Source: Actinomycetota bacterium
GTDB lineage: Bacteria > Actinomycetota > Actinomycetes > S36-B12 > CAIYMF01
Assembly: GCA_026393115.1 (NCBI GenBank)
Contig: JAPLAU010000015.1
Span: 17,781 to 81,780 of the forward strand
Reading direction: 5' to 3'
Length of the DNA stretch: 64,000 bases
Shown here: positions 37,088-46,293 of the stretch, one piece after another
Position numbering within the stretch: the stretch's first letter is position 1
How the letters are laid out: each line of letters starts with the position of its first letter
Translations under genes and position numbers: made by a program
The notes under the pieces: generated by a model
The model's input: only the letters and a program-made list of their open reading frames with translations
What the model was told of the DNA's origin: nothing
The model's database searches: none

Positions 37088-37101
37088 TCTCGGATACGAG
37101 A
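37088..37101. promoter_or_regulatory. Palindrome, candidate IclR operator of hut
   Basis: TCTCG-GATA-CGAGA is a perfect inverted repeat with five-base arms, 12 bases upstream of the IclR start and 56 bases upstream of hutU. Length and symmetry suit an IclR dimer site that could act on both divergent promoters. Confidence 0.5.
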
Positions 37102-37156
37102 CAGCAATTCGACTCAGCCTATGTCGCCAAGGGCCTGTGAGTGTTCGAATGTGCCC

Positions 37157-38815
37157 ATGACTTCAGGACCCCGCCCCGTGCACGCCGCCACCGGAACCTC
37201 CCTCACCGCACGTTCGTGGCCCACGGAGGCCGCGCTGCGCATGCTGAGCAACAACCTCGACCCGGACGTGGCCGAGCATCCCGATGAGCTTGTCGTCTAC
37301 GGCGGCACCGGCAAGGCGGCCCGCAACTGGGCCAGCTTCGATGCCATCGTGCGCACACTCACCGATCTGCGCGAAGACGAAACCCTGCTTGTTCAATCAG
37401 GCAAGCCCGTCGGCGTGATGCAGACGCATGAATGGGCGCCGCGTGTACTCATCGCCAATTCGAACTTGGTGGGTGACTGGGCCACGTGGCCCGAGTTCCG
37501 TCGTCTCGAGCAACTCGGTCTGACGATGTACGGACAGATGACCGCTGGTTCGTGGATCTACATCGGCACCCAGGGAATTCTGCAAGGCACGTACGAGACG
37601 TTTGCCGCGATTGCCGCCAAGCGATTCGGCGGAACGTTGTCGGGCACCCTGACCTTGACCGCCGGTTGTGGCGGTATGGGCGGCGCGCAGCCGTTGGCCG
37701 TCACCATGAACGAGGGAACCTGCCTCATCATCGACATCGACGGAACGCGACTTCGCCGCCGAGTTGAAACGCGCTATCTCGATGAGATTGCTGACAGTCT
37801 CGATGACGCGATCGACCGTGCGGTGCGATACAAGTCGCAGCGCAAGGCAGTGTCAATAGGACTCGTCGGCAATGCCGCCACCCTGCTTCCTGAAATTCTG
37901 CGTCGTGGTGTTCCCGTTGACATCGTCACCGACCAAACGTCAGCTCACGACCCGCTGTTCTACATTCCCGAAGACATCGACCTCGGCGATGCGCGCGACT
38001 ACGCCGACAAGAAGCCGGAGGAGTTCACCGACCGGGCCCAAGAGTCGATGGCCAAGCACGTGGAGGCCATGGTCGGTTTCATGGATGCCGGTGCCGAGGT
38101 GTTCGACTACGGAAACTCGATTCGCGACGAGGCCCGCAAGGGTGGATACGGCCGAGCCTTCGAGTTCCCTGGATTCATCCCGGCCTACATTCGTCCTCTC
38201 TTTTGTGAAGGCAAGGGCCCATTCCGCTGGGTGGCACTATCGGGTGATCCCGCTGACATTGCCCGAACCGACAAAGCGGTGCTCGACCTTTTCCCCGACA
38301 ACGATCACCTGCGCCGCTGGATCACCATGGCTCAAGAACGCGTCGCCTTCCAGGGTTTGCCTGCACGCATTTGTTGGCTTGGCTACGGGGAACGCGACAA
38401 GGCGGGCTTGGCATTTAACGACCTCGTGGCCAGTGGTGAGGTGAAGGCGCCGATCGTCATCGGGCGTGATCACCTCGACTGCGGTTCGGTGGCGTCGCCG
38501 TATCGCGAAACCGAAGCGATGCTCGACGGGTCTGACGCGATCGCCGACTGGCCCCTCCTGAACGCCATGGTCAATGTCGCCTCGGGAGCATCGTGGGTGT
38601 CGATTCACCATGGTGGGGGAGTTGGCATCGGTCGGTCGATTCACTCGGGCCAAGTGAGTGTCGCAGACGGAACGCCACTCGCCGCAGCCAAACTCGCTCG
38701 CGTGCTGACGAACGATCCGGGAATGGGCGTGATTCGTCACGTGGATGCGGGGTACGACCGAGCCGTTGAGGTGGCACAGGAGCGCGATGTGCGCGTTCCC
38801 ATGCTGCAGGACTGA
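37157..38815 (+). CDS. hutU: Urocanate hydratase
   Basis: A 552-residue urocanase, the normal length; it converts urocanate to 4-imidazolone-5-propionate using a tightly bound NAD+. [19 protein letters not shown] is the NAD-binding loop. The active-site cysteine lies in [34 protein letters not shown] is another hallmark. The ATG at 37157 is chosen because upstream in-frame codons overlap the divergent IclR gene. First gene of hutU-hutI-hutH, 13 bases before hutI. Confidence 0.97.
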   Translation: MTSGPRPVHAATGTSLTARSWPTEAALRMLSNNLDPDVAEHPDELVVYGGTGKAARNWASFDAIVRTLTDLREDETLLVQSGKPVGVMQTHEWAPRVLIANSNLVGDWATWPEFRRLEQLGLTMYGQMTAGSWIYIGTQGILQGTYETFAAIAAKRFGGTLSGTLTLTAGCGGMGGAQPLAVTMNEGTCLIIDIDGTRLRRRVETRYLDEIADSLDDAIDRAVRYKSQRKAVSIGLVGNAATLLPEILRRGVPVDIVTDQTSAHDPLFYIPEDIDLGDARDYADKKPEEFTDRAQESMAKHVEAMVGFMDAGAEVFDYGNSIRDEARKGGYGRAFEFPGFIPAYIRPLFCEGKGPFRWVALSGDPADIARTDKAVLDLFPDNDHLRRWITMAQERVAFQGLPARICWLGYGERDKAGLAFNDLVASGEVKAPIVIGRDHLDCGSVASPYRETEAMLDGSDAIADWPLLNAMVNVASGASWVSIHHGGGVGIGRSIHSGQVSVADGTPLAAAKLARVLTNDPGMGVIRHVDAGYDRAVEVAQERDVRVPMLQD

Positions 38816-38828
38816 GACGCTGTACTCC

Positions 38829-40010
38829 ATGTCGTCAGTAGCGCTCACTGGTATCGGTTCGCTCGTTACCAACGACCCCACGGTGGGTGAGGGCAGTCTC
38901 GGCATGCTCACTGACGCTGCTGTGGTGATTGAGGGCGGTTCGGTCTCGTGGGTCGGGTCGGCGACGTTGCTTCCCGAAGGTACCGATTCCGTCGTCGATC
39001 TTGGGGGAGCGGCGGTACTTCCGGGCTTCGTCGATTCGCACGCGCACCTGATCTTCGCTGGTGACCGCTGGCCCGAGTTTGAAGCGCGCATGACGGGTGA
39101 GCCTTACACCGCCGGGGGAATTCGCACCACGGTGTCGGCCACGCGCGCTGCCTCCGACGACGATCTGCGAGCGAATCTTGCGCGTCTGGCCGCTGAGTTG
39201 GCCGCCAGCGGCGTCACTACCTTCGAAAGTAAGAGCGGATACGGGCTTACCCGGGCCGATGAAGCGCGAAGTTTGCGCATCGCTGGCGAAGTGACTCCGG
39301 AAACGACGTTCCTCGGCGCCCATGTGGTTCCTGCCGAGTACGCCGATCGGCCAGACGACTACGTGCGCCTGGTCATCGACGAGATGATTCCGGCGTGTGC
39401 CTCTCTGGCGCGTTGGATTGACGTGTTCTGCGATCGTGGTGCCTTCGATGCTGATCAGGCGCGGGCGATTCTTGAAGCCGGCATTGCTGCGGGAATGCAG
39501 CCGCGCCTGCACGCCAATCAACTGCAGCATGGCCCCGGTGCTCAACTGGCAGTGCAGCTCAACGCCGCGTCCGCCGATCACGTCACTCACTTGTCGGCGC
39601 AGGATGTCGAGGCCCTTGCCTCGAGTTCGACGGTGGCAACCTTGCTGCCAGGCGCTGAGTTCTCGACTCGCTCTCCCTACCCCGATGCGCGGGCTCTGAT
39701 TGATGCCGGTGCCACCGTGGCGTTGGCGACCGACTGCAATCCTGGGTCGAGTTTCACCACATCGATGCCGCTCATGATTGCGCTGGCCGTGCGCGAGATG
39801 CGCATGTCGCCGGATGAAGCAGTGTGGTCGGCCACCGCGGGTGGAGCCGCAGCACTTCGGCGCGATGATGTAGGTGTCATTCGTGTAGGTAGTCGGGCCG
39901 ATCTCGTTTCTTTGCGTGCACCTCATCATGTCCACCTCGCTTACCGCCCCGGCGTCGATCTTGTCGACCGGGTGTGGGTTGGCGGCCAGCAGATCAAGGA
40001 ATCCGCATGA
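38829..40010 (+). CDS. hutI: Imidazolonepropionase
   Basis: A 393-residue amidohydrolase that opens imidazolone propionate to N-formimino-glutamate. H71 and H73 in [16 protein letters not shown] bind the metal. [25 protein letters not shown] and [10 protein letters not shown] are characteristic substrate and metal blocks. The ATG lies 13 bases after the hutU stop, and its own stop overlaps hutH by ATGA. Genes for the next step, formiminoglutamate breakdown, are not in the window. Confidence 0.96.
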   Translation: MSSVALTGIGSLVTNDPTVGEGSLGMLTDAAVVIEGGSVSWVGSATLLPEGTDSVVDLGGAAVLPGFVDSHAHLIFAGDRWPEFEARMTGEPYTAGGIRTTVSATRAASDDDLRANLARLAAELAASGVTTFESKSGYGLTRADEARSLRIAGEVTPETTFLGAHVVPAEYADRPDDYVRLVIDEMIPACASLARWIDVFCDRGAFDADQARAILEAGIAAGMQPRLHANQLQHGPGAQLAVQLNAASADHVTHLSAQDVEALASSSTVATLLPGAEFSTRSPYPDARALIDAGATVALATDCNPGSSFTTSMPLMIALAVREMRMSPDEAVWSATAGGAAALRRDDVGVIRVGSRADLVSLRAPHHVHLAYRPGVDLVDRVWVGGQQIKESA

Positions 40011-41527
40011 GCAGCAGCACGGTCATCATTGGCACCGAAGGCATGACCACCGACGACGTCATCGCGGTGGCGCGTCAAGGTGCGCGGGTCGAGATCTCGC
40101 CCGAGTCGCGTGCCGCGATGGAACACTCGCGCCAACGCATCGAAGCGCTGGCGTCAGCAGCGGAGCCGGTGTACGGAATCTCCACGGGATTCGGCGCACT
40201 TGCAACCCGTCACATACCGCACGAGTTGCGCACCCAGTTGCAGCGATCACTCATTCGCTCCCATGCTGCGGGTTGGGGGGAACCGGTTGAGCGTGAGGTC
40301 GTGCGCGCACTGATGTTGCTGCGGCTCAAGACACTGGCGTCTGGATCAACCGGAGTTCGACCGGTGGTAGCCGAAACGATGGCCGCACTTCTCAATGCCG
40401 CAATCACTCCGGTGGTTCACGAGTTCGGCTCGCTCGGATGCAGTGGCGACCTCGCGCCGCTCTCGCACTGCGCACTGGTGCTGATGGGTGAGGGTCGAGC
40501 GGTCGACGCGCAGGGAATCGAGAAGTCGGTGCCTGAGTTGCTGGCCGCAGCGGGCATCACAGCGATTGAGTTGCAGGAGAAGGAAGGCCTGGCTCTCATC
40601 AACGGAACTGACGGCATGCTCGGAATGCTGATCATGGCGATCGCTGATCTGGAGATGCTGTGCGACAGTGCCGATGTCATTGCCGCGATGAGTGTTGAGG
40701 GTCTGCTCGGCACCGATCAGGTGTTCCGGCCCGAACTGCACCTTCCGTTGCGACCACACCCAGGTCAAGCGGCTAGTGCTGCCAACATGTTCGCGGCCCT
40801 CGAAGGATCGGCGATCGTTGCTTCCCATCGGGAGGGTGATGGTCGAGTTCAGGACGCGTACTCCCTTCGCTGCGCACCGCAGGTCACAGGAGCAGTGCGC
40901 GATACGGTCACGCACGCGCGCATGGTGGCCGAACGTGAACTGGCCGCGCGTATCGACAATCCGGTGGTGTTGCCCAATGGCGAAGTCACGAGCAACGGAA
41001 ACTTCCATGGTGCGCCGGTGGGTTACGTGCTTGACTTCCTCGCGATCGCATCCGCCGACCTTGGCTCGATGAGTGAGCGGCGCACCGACCGCATGCTCGA
41101 CACGCATCGTTCGCATGGACTGCCGCCGTTCCTCGCAGACGATGCCGGTGTCGACTCGGGACTCATGATCGATCAGTACACGCAGGCCGGACTGGTTTCC
41201 GAGAACAAGCGACTGGCCGTTCCTGCCAGCGTTGATTCGATCCCCAGTTCAGCGATGCAGGAGGACCATGTCTCGATGGGATGGCACGCTGGCCGCAAAC
41301 TGCGTCGCAGTGTTGCCAACCTCACTGCGATTCTGGGCATCGAACTGATCGCCGCGTCACGCGCTGTCGATTTGCGTGCTCCGCTCACCCCCGCGCCCGT
41401 CACCGGTGAGGTGATCGCTGCCTTCCGCACGACGGTGGCAGGTCCTGGCCCAGACCGCTTCCAAGCTCCGGAAATCGAGGCCGCCGCCGATTTCGTCCGC
41501 GCCGGTTTCTGCCTGAGGGGTCAGTAA
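40007..41527 (+). CDS. hutH: Histidine ammonia-lyase
   Basis: A 506-residue lyase that deaminates histidine to urocanate. Y56 in [11 protein letters not shown] is the catalytic tyrosine. The MIO electrophile forms from residues 145-147, which here are Cys-Ser-Gly ([14 protein letters not shown]) rather than the textbook Ala-Ser-Gly; I recall this variant from other actinobacteria, and the backbone-derived ring should still form. [15 protein letters not shown] and SNGNFHG are other hallmarks. It is last of the three overlapping hut genes although it acts first in the pathway. Confidence 0.95.
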   Translation: MSSSTVIIGTEGMTTDDVIAVARQGARVEISPESRAAMEHSRQRIEALASAAEPVYGISTGFGALATRHIPHELRTQLQRSLIRSHAAGWGEPVEREVVRALMLLRLKTLASGSTGVRPVVAETMAALLNAAITPVVHEFGSLGCSGDLAPLSHCALVLMGEGRAVDAQGIEKSVPELLAAAGITAIELQEKEGLALINGTDGMLGMLIMAIADLEMLCDSADVIAAMSVEGLLGTDQVFRPELHLPLRPHPGQAASAANMFAALEGSAIVASHREGDGRVQDAYSLRCAPQVTGAVRDTVTHARMVAERELAARIDNPVVLPNGEVTSNGNFHGAPVGYVLDFLAIASADLGSMSERRTDRMLDTHRSHGLPPFLADDAGVDSGLMIDQYTQAGLVSENKRLAVPASVDSIPSSAMQEDHVSMGWHAGRKLRRSVANLTAILGIELIAASRAVDLRAPLTPAPVTGEVIAAFRTTVAGPGPDRFQAPEIEAAADFVRAGFCLRGQ

Positions 41528-41596
41528 GCGCGCATAGGCGCAGTTTTCGGTACCCATGATCTGCTGACTCACGCTCGCCGACCGTAGGCTGGCGGT

Positions 41597-42757
41597 ATGT
41601 CTGATGAGTGGGATTCGCAGGAACGTCTCATGCTGCGCGACAGTGTGCGTCGTTTTGCTCAGAAAGAACTCGTGCCCAACCTTCCACGTTGGGAAGACGA
41701 GGGAGCGATCCCGCGCGAGGTTCACCGGCTGACGGCCGACGCTGGACTGCTGAGCGTGGGATTTCCCGAAGATGTGGGCGGCAGTGGTGGTTCGCCGATT
41801 GACGCGTTCATCGTGGCCGAAGAGATCATCCTTGCTGGCGGATCGTCGGGGCTGGTCGCGGCACTGTTCACCCACGGAATCGGACTGCCGCACATCGTGG
41901 CCTCCGGTGACTCGGTGCTGATCGATCGCGTCGTGCGTCCGGTACTTGCCGGTGAACGCATCGTGTCTTTGGGCGTGACCGAGCCAGGTGGTGGGTCGGA
42001 CGTTGCGGGATTGCGTACGCGAGCGGTGCTCGACGGCGATCACTACGTCGTCACGGGTTCCAAGCTCTACATCACCTCGGCGACTCGTGCCGATTTCATC
42101 ACGACGGCTGTACGCACCGGTGATGACGGTGCTGGTGGAATCTCGCTTCTCGTCATCGATACGTCACTGCCAGGTGTCACCGTTTCGCCGCCACTGCGGA
42201 AGATGGGTTGGCAGTGTTCCGATACCGCAGAAGTGGCGTTCGACGCGGTACGTGTCCCTGCTGATTGCCTTGTAGGCGCGAGAAATTCGGGCTTCCTGCA
42301 GATCATGGTGCAGTTCGCGGCAGAGCGACTGAGTTTGGCGGTGTCGGCGTATGCGACGGCCCAACGCTGCCTTGACCTCAGCATGACGTGGGTGCGCGAA
42401 CGCGAAACCTTCGGCCGACCGCTCGTGAGCCGACAACTCGTGCAGCATCAACTCGCTGAGATGGCCCGCGAGGTGGACGTGGCACGCACGTACACTCGTG
42501 CCGTTACAAACGACTGGCTTGCCGGTCGTGACGTGCTAATGCGCGTTGCGATGGCCAAGAACACCGCGGTGGCGGCATGCGACCACGTCGTCGACATGGC
42601 GGTGCAACTTCACGGTGGTATGGGCTGCATGCGCGAAGCTGAAGTTGAACGTCACTACCGCGATAGCCGCATTCTCGCAATTGGCGGTGGCACGACAGAA
42701 ATCATGAATGAGGTCGTTGCGAAACTTCTACTCTCACAATCAAGGAGTCAGTCATGA
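41597..42757 (+). CDS. Acyl-CoA dehydrogenase
   Basis: A 386-residue FAD acyl-CoA dehydrogenase. LGVTEPGGGSDVAGL and YVVTGSKLYITSA form the middle domain. The C-terminal IGGGTTEIMNEVVAKLL lacks a glutamate at the MCAD position, while E243 in FAAERLSLAV sits where isovaleryl- and long-chain-type enzymes have their base. It is therefore probably of the IVD/LCAD mechanistic type. Its stop overlaps the DUF302 start (ATGA). It is probably unrelated to the hut genes 70 bases upstream. Confidence 0.92.
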   Translation: MSDEWDSQERLMLRDSVRRFAQKELVPNLPRWEDEGAIPREVHRLTADAGLLSVGFPEDVGGSGGSPIDAFIVAEEIILAGGSSGLVAALFTHGIGLPHIVASGDSVLIDRVVRPVLAGERIVSLGVTEPGGGSDVAGLRTRAVLDGDHYVVTGSKLYITSATRADFITTAVRTGDDGAGGISLLVIDTSLPGVTVSPPLRKMGWQCSDTAEVAFDAVRVPADCLVGARNSGFLQIMVQFAAERLSLAVSAYATAQRCLDLSMTWVRERETFGRPLVSRQLVQHQLAEMAREVDVARTYTRAVTNDWLAGRDVLMRVAMAKNTAVAACDHVVDMAVQLHGGMGCMREAEVERHYRDSRILAIGGGTTEIMNEVVAKLLLSQSRSQS

Positions 42758-43143
42758 CCTACGGATCTGCTGTGACCGTGCCGGGATCATTCGCAACGAC
42801 ACTGGAAGCAGTGCGGGCCGCGCTCGCCGAGCAGGGATTCGGTGTGCTCACCGAGATTGACGTCGCGGCCACGATGAAGGCCAAACTTGATGTTGGCCTT
42901 GAGCCCTATGTGATTCTGGGGGCCTGCAATCCACCGTTGGCCTATCGGGCGATACAAGCAGATGCGTCGATCGGTTTGCTGTTGCCGTGCAATGTGGTGG
43001 TGCGGCAAGTAGGCGAAGAAACCGTAGTTGAAGCGATCGATCCGATGATGATGGTCGACCTGTCGGAGGCACCGGAAATGCAAGCAGTCGCAGAGGAAGC
43101 GGCAATGCGGCTGGGCGCCGCTCTGGCCTCGCTGAAGCCTTAG
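42754..43143 (+). CDS. DUF302 domain protein
   Basis: A 129-residue protein of the DUF302 family: SFATTLEAVRAALAEQGFGVLTEIDVAATM, then LEPYVILGACNPPLAYRAI and LLPCNVVVRQ. AAGGAG precedes the ATG, which overlaps the dehydrogenase stop. DUF302 proteins are small alpha/beta proteins found near redox or metal genes; the conserved GACNP cysteine may matter. Function is not established. Confidence 0.9.
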   Translation: MTYGSAVTVPGSFATTLEAVRAALAEQGFGVLTEIDVAATMKAKLDVGLEPYVILGACNPPLAYRAIQADASIGLLLPCNVVVRQVGEETVVEAIDPMMMVDLSEAPEMQAVAEEAAMRLGAALASLKP

Positions 43144-43152
43144 GCCGACAGA

Positions 43153-43180
43153 AGCGCCCCAGCCGACGTGGTGGGGCGCT
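43153..43180 (+). terminator. G+C-rich hairpin after the DUF302 gene
   Basis: AGCGCCCC and GGGGCGCT form a perfect eight-base-pair stem with a 12-base loop, ten bases after the DUF302 stop and just before the convergent repeat-protein gene. No long T-run follows, as is common in G+C-rich genomes; it may serve both directions. Confidence 0.6.
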
Positions 43181-43208
43181 CCTATCGAGCTTGGAGTCGA
43201 GGAAAGAC

Positions 43209-43772
43209 TCAGGCGCCAGGCCCACCCTTGGCCGGTGCGGTGATTCCGTACTTCGCGAAAACGGCGTCTCGGGCGTCACGAACCGTCTGCATGTCGGCCT
43301 TGAGTGCGGCCTGTTGCTCAGTTGAGAGCTTGGAAACCTGCTCGCGGATGGCCTCGCGGCCTTGTCCGTCAGCCGGCGGGGTGATGCCGTACTTGGTCAA
43401 CACCGCGTCGCGCTGTGCGTGTACGGCTTCCATGTCCGTCTTGAAGGCTGCCTGCTGGTCGGCACTCAGGCTGGAGAGGTCGGGGCCGTGGCCGGCGCCC
43501 TTATGACCTCGACCCTGAGGGCCATCACCAGTGGGAGGAGTGAGCCCGTACTTGGTGAACACGCCGTCGCGGGCGGCCTTCATGTCGGTCTGGAAGGACG
43601 CGCACTGTTCAGCCGAGAGGGAGGCGGCAGGACCGTGGCATTCGGTAGCGGTGGTTGATGAGGGGGAGGGGGTGGTGTTGGCTGCTTGGGCGCTCGTGAC
43701 GCCAAAAAGCAGGGCACCAGTGGCGACGGCGAGGCCTGTGGCGGCGAACGCCACCTTGTTTCGAGTTGTCAT
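43209..43772 (-). CDS. Secreted protein with three helical repeats
   Basis: A 187-residue protein with a Sec signal peptide (about residues 1-31, cut after SAQA). Three repeats of roughly 37 residues follow, each of the form LSxEQxAxFKxDMxAxRDxxxxKYGITPP, separated by Gly-rich linkers. ATG 43770-43772 follows GAGGAG at good spacing; a TTG two codons earlier is less likely. I do not recognise a family with known function. The repeats are predicted amphipathic helices, perhaps a cell-surface or metal/stress-related periplasmic-type protein (compare the Spy/CpxP style LTxEQ motif). Confidence 0.83.
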   Translation of the reverse strand: MTTRNKVAFAATGLAVATGALLFGVTSAQAANTTPSPSSTTATECHGPAASLSAEQCASFQTDMKAARDGVFTKYGLTPPTGDGPQGRGHKGAGHGPDLSSLSADQQAAFKTDMEAVHAQRDAVLTKYGITPPADGQGREAIREQVSKLSTEQQAALKADMQTVRDARDAVFAKYGITAPAKGGPGA

Positions 43773-43887
43773 GATCAAATGCTCCTCGGGGTGAGTGCGG
43801 AAGTCGAGGTCTCGATTCCATTGTCATTGTTGACACCGCAGTTGAAGCATCGTGCAAGGTAACCTGTGGATTGACTGGAGACCGTGG

Positions 43888-43913
43888 TCAGGAAACCTTC
43901 AGGATCCGGTCAG
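43888..43913. promoter_or_regulatory. Three TCAG direct repeats, candidate response-regulator box
   Basis: TCAG starts at 43888, 43899 and 43910, exactly 11 bases apart; the first two extend to TCAGGA. OmpR-type regulators bind such tandem direct repeats with helical-turn spacing. The array lies 34-59 bases upstream of the response-regulator ATG, so autoregulation is likely. Confidence 0.45.
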
Positions 43914-43946
43914 TAAGGCTGCAGGAACGACTGTCACGATGGAGCC

Positions 43947-44630
43947 ATGGCCCAGCGACCCCGAGTCCTTGTTGTTGATGACGAAGAGAACCTGTCATTC
44001 CTGATTACGTCGGCGTTGCGGCTCTCTGACTACGAAACGCGCTCAGCCGCGAACGGAGCCGAAGCCCTAGAAGAAGCGGATCGCTTTGCCCCTGATGTTG
44101 TCGTTCTCGACGTCAACCTGCCTGACCTTGACGGTTTCGAGCTGCTCACGCGACTGCGTAACAGTGGGTGCCGTGCGCCGATCCTGTTTGTGACCGCACG
44201 GCACGATACGGCAGATCGCGTGCGAGGCTTGACCATCGGTGGTGACGACTACATCACCAAACCGTTTGCTTTGGAAGAACTGGTGGCGCGCGTGCAAGTG
44301 GCACTGCGTCGCACCGGAGTTGGAACCACGTCATCGCGACTCGTGGTCGCTGATCTCGAACTCGATCTCGATTCGCATCGCGTCTGGCGTGGTGGGCAGG
44401 AAGCGCTGCTGTCGCCCACCGAATTCAACTTGCTGCGCTACCTGATGACGAATGCTGGCCGCGTCGTGTCGCGTGCTCAGATTCTCGACACCGTGTGGCA
44501 GTACGACTTCAACGGAGACTCGACCATCATCGAATCGTTTATCAGCAATCTGCGTCGCAAGGTTGACAGCGGCGAACCCAAGCTGATTCACACCGTGCGC
44601 GGAGTCGGCTACAGCGTCCGGGAATCCTGA
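43947..44630 (+). CDS. OmpR-family response regulator
   Basis: A 227-residue two-domain regulator. The receiver has acidic residues D11-D12, phospho-acceptor D55 (VVVLDVNLPD) and K105 in ITKPF. The C-terminal winged helix contains LLSPTEFNLLRYLMTNAGRV and VDVHISNLRRK-like FISNLRRKVD. It overlaps the histidine kinase start (TGATG). By layout it resembles the actinobacterial PrrA/TrcR/TcrA type. The signal is unknown. Confidence 0.95.
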   Translation: MAQRPRVLVVDDEENLSFLITSALRLSDYETRSAANGAEALEEADRFAPDVVVLDVNLPDLDGFELLTRLRNSGCRAPILFVTARHDTADRVRGLTIGGDDYITKPFALEELVARVQVALRRTGVGTTSSRLVVADLELDLDSHRVWRGGQEALLSPTEFNLLRYLMTNAGRVVSRAQILDTVWQYDFNGDSTIIESFISNLRRKVDSGEPKLIHTVRGVGYSVRES

Positions 44631-46006
44631 TGTCGCTGCGAGCGCGCATTCTGTTGGGAATGGGCGCGATCGTGGCACTGCTCGTGGTTGCGGGATTCGG
44701 TGTATTCCGCGCCCAGTCCGCGACGCTCTTGGGCCAAGTTGATGTGCGCTTGGAATCGTTGCGGCAGCCAGCACTCGCGGCGGCCGCCGCCATTCCCGCT
44801 GATCCGAGCAACGTGCGGGGTCGACGAACTCTCGACGGACTCTACGTCGGAAGGGTGTCAACCGGCGGCGAGTTGGTCACGACGCTGGCCGTTGATGCAG
44901 GTACCGAGCTTAAGCCAGTACTCAATCTGCCCATCGCATTCGGCATTCCTGTCACCGTTGATACCACCGGGGGTGATGGAACGCGCATGCGTGTCATCGC
45001 GTATGCGGCGCCCGGTAGGGAAGTAGCGGTGCTTGGCCAGCCTCTCAACGACATTGACGGTGCGCTTGCTCAACTCGCTCGCAATCTGTTGCTGATGGGG
45101 GCGTTGCTGTTTGCCGTGATCGCGCTCGTGACCTGGTGGGTGATGAGGCTGGGCGTTGGTCCGATTACTCAAGTTGCAGCCGTCGCTCGCGCTGTGCGCG
45201 CGGGAGATCGTGAGCAGCGGGTTCCGGACTTTCCAGCCGGGACAGAAGCTCAGGAATTAGGGCAGTCCTTCAATGTGTTGGTCGACAGCAACATCGCTGC
45301 CGAAGCTCGGCTACGCCAATTTGTTGCCGATGCCTCCCATGAGTTGCGTACTCCGTTAGCGACCCTCACTGGCTATACGTCGCTTTATGCAGCAGGCGGA
45401 CTGGCAAGCGACGAGGCCGTCGGCGATGCCATGCGTCGGATGCGGCAAGAGGCGCAGCGGATGAATTCGCTGGTAGACGACCTGCTGTTATTGGCCGAAG
45501 CTGATCGCGGCCTAGAACCGCGGCGCGAATCGGTCGATCTCGTCCCCCTCATTACTGGGCTTGTCACTGATGCGCGGGTGCTGTCCCCGAGCCGCGTGAT
45601 CGATCTGGAAGTTCCTGCTTCAGCAGTAGTGACCGGTGATCCAGATCGCTTGACCCAGGTGATCGGAATCCTTGTCGACAACGCTCGCAAACACACGCCG
45701 GAAGGCTCACCGATCGAAGTGACAATCTCAGCCACCAGCGGAAACTGGCGCGTCGAGGTAGTGGACCACGGACCGGGGCTGCAGGCAGATGATGCCGCTC
45801 ACGTGTTCGACCGCTTCTATCGTGCCGAGTCGGCACGCACTCGCGCCACGGGGGGAAGTGGACTGGGCCTTGCGATCGCCTCGGCTTTGGTGACCGCCCA
45901 TGCGGGGCGTATCGGAGTACAGAGTCCGGCCGGTGGCGGAAGTATCTTCTGGGTGGAACTTCCCACTGCCAATCCTGCTGATGATCCCCACGAGAACCGT
46001 CGGTGA
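44630..46006 (+). CDS. Sensor histidine kinase
   Basis: A 458-residue kinase: membrane helix 1 (about 8-27), an extracellular sensor of some 125 residues, helix 2 (about 153-173), HAMP (174-225), a HisKA box with H237 in DASHELRTPLATL, and a HATPase_c domain with N-box VDNARKH, DHGPGL and GGSGLGLAI. It is the cognate partner of the overlapping response regulator. A CstR-like repressor gene follows 29 bases after its stop. Confidence 0.95.
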   Translation: MSLRARILLGMGAIVALLVVAGFGVFRAQSATLLGQVDVRLESLRQPALAAAAAIPADPSNVRGRRTLDGLYVGRVSTGGELVTTLAVDAGTELKPVLNLPIAFGIPVTVDTTGGDGTRMRVIAYAAPGREVAVLGQPLNDIDGALAQLARNLLLMGALLFAVIALVTWWVMRLGVGPITQVAAVARAVRAGDREQRVPDFPAGTEAQELGQSFNVLVDSNIAAEARLRQFVADASHELRTPLATLTGYTSLYAAGGLASDEAVGDAMRRMRQEAQRMNSLVDDLLLLAEADRGLEPRRESVDLVPLITGLVTDARVLSPSRVIDLEVPASAVVTGDPDRLTQVIGILVDNARKHTPEGSPIEVTISATSGNWRVEVVDHGPGLQADDAAHVFDRFYRAESARTRATGGSGLGLAIASALVTAHAGRIGVQSPAGGGSIFWVELPTANPADDPHENRR

Positions 46007-46011
46007 ATCAA

Positions 46012-46025
46012 TACCCCACGGGGTA
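46012..46025. promoter_or_regulatory. TACCCC-AC-GGGGTA palindrome, CsoR/CstR-type operator
   Basis: A perfect 14-base palindrome with G/C tracts, TACCCC-AC-GGGGTA, six bases after the kinase stop and ten bases before the CsoR-family ATG. It has the form of known CsoR/CstR operators (ATACCCC...GGGGTAT), so the repressor probably regulates itself here. Confidence 0.7.
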
Positions 46026-46035
46026 CTCTCGAGTC

Positions 46036-46293
46036 ATGCAACTTGAAGACGATGCCACCGCTACCGCTATTCGCCGCTTACGACGCGCTGAGGGTCAGAT
46101 TGCAGGAGTCGTTCGTATGCTTCAAGAAGGACGCGACTGTCGCGACGTGGTGACACAACTCGCAGCAGCGTCGCGCGCTCTCGACAAGGCCGGGTTCCAG
46201 ATCATCGCGGGCGGAATGCGCCAGTGCCTGCTCGATCCAGAAGCGGGAATGGATCAAGACGACATGGTCAAACTCTTCATGTCGCTTGCCTAG
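46036..46293 (+). CDS. CsoR-family repressor, CstR-like
   Basis: An 85-residue all-helical repressor (DUF156). IRRLRRAEGQIAGVVRMLQEGRDC is the DNA-binding helix region. C35 and C64 are 29 residues apart, as in all CsoR/CstR proteins, but the copper-binding histidine position (four residues before the second Cys) is G60. Two cysteines without that histidine is the CstR pattern, which senses persulfide rather than Cu(I). ATG 46036 is preferred to a GTG inside the operator. No sulfur or copper gene is adjacent. Confidence 0.88.
   Translation: MQLEDDATATAIRRLRRAEGQIAGVVRMLQEGRDCRDVVTQLAAASRALDKAGFQIIAGGMRQCLLDPEAGMDQDDMVKLFMSLA

Noticed and set aside
38835..39935. 366-codon open frame on the minus strand
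   Set aside because: Lies wholly antisense to hutI, Arg/His-rich, no recognisable motif.
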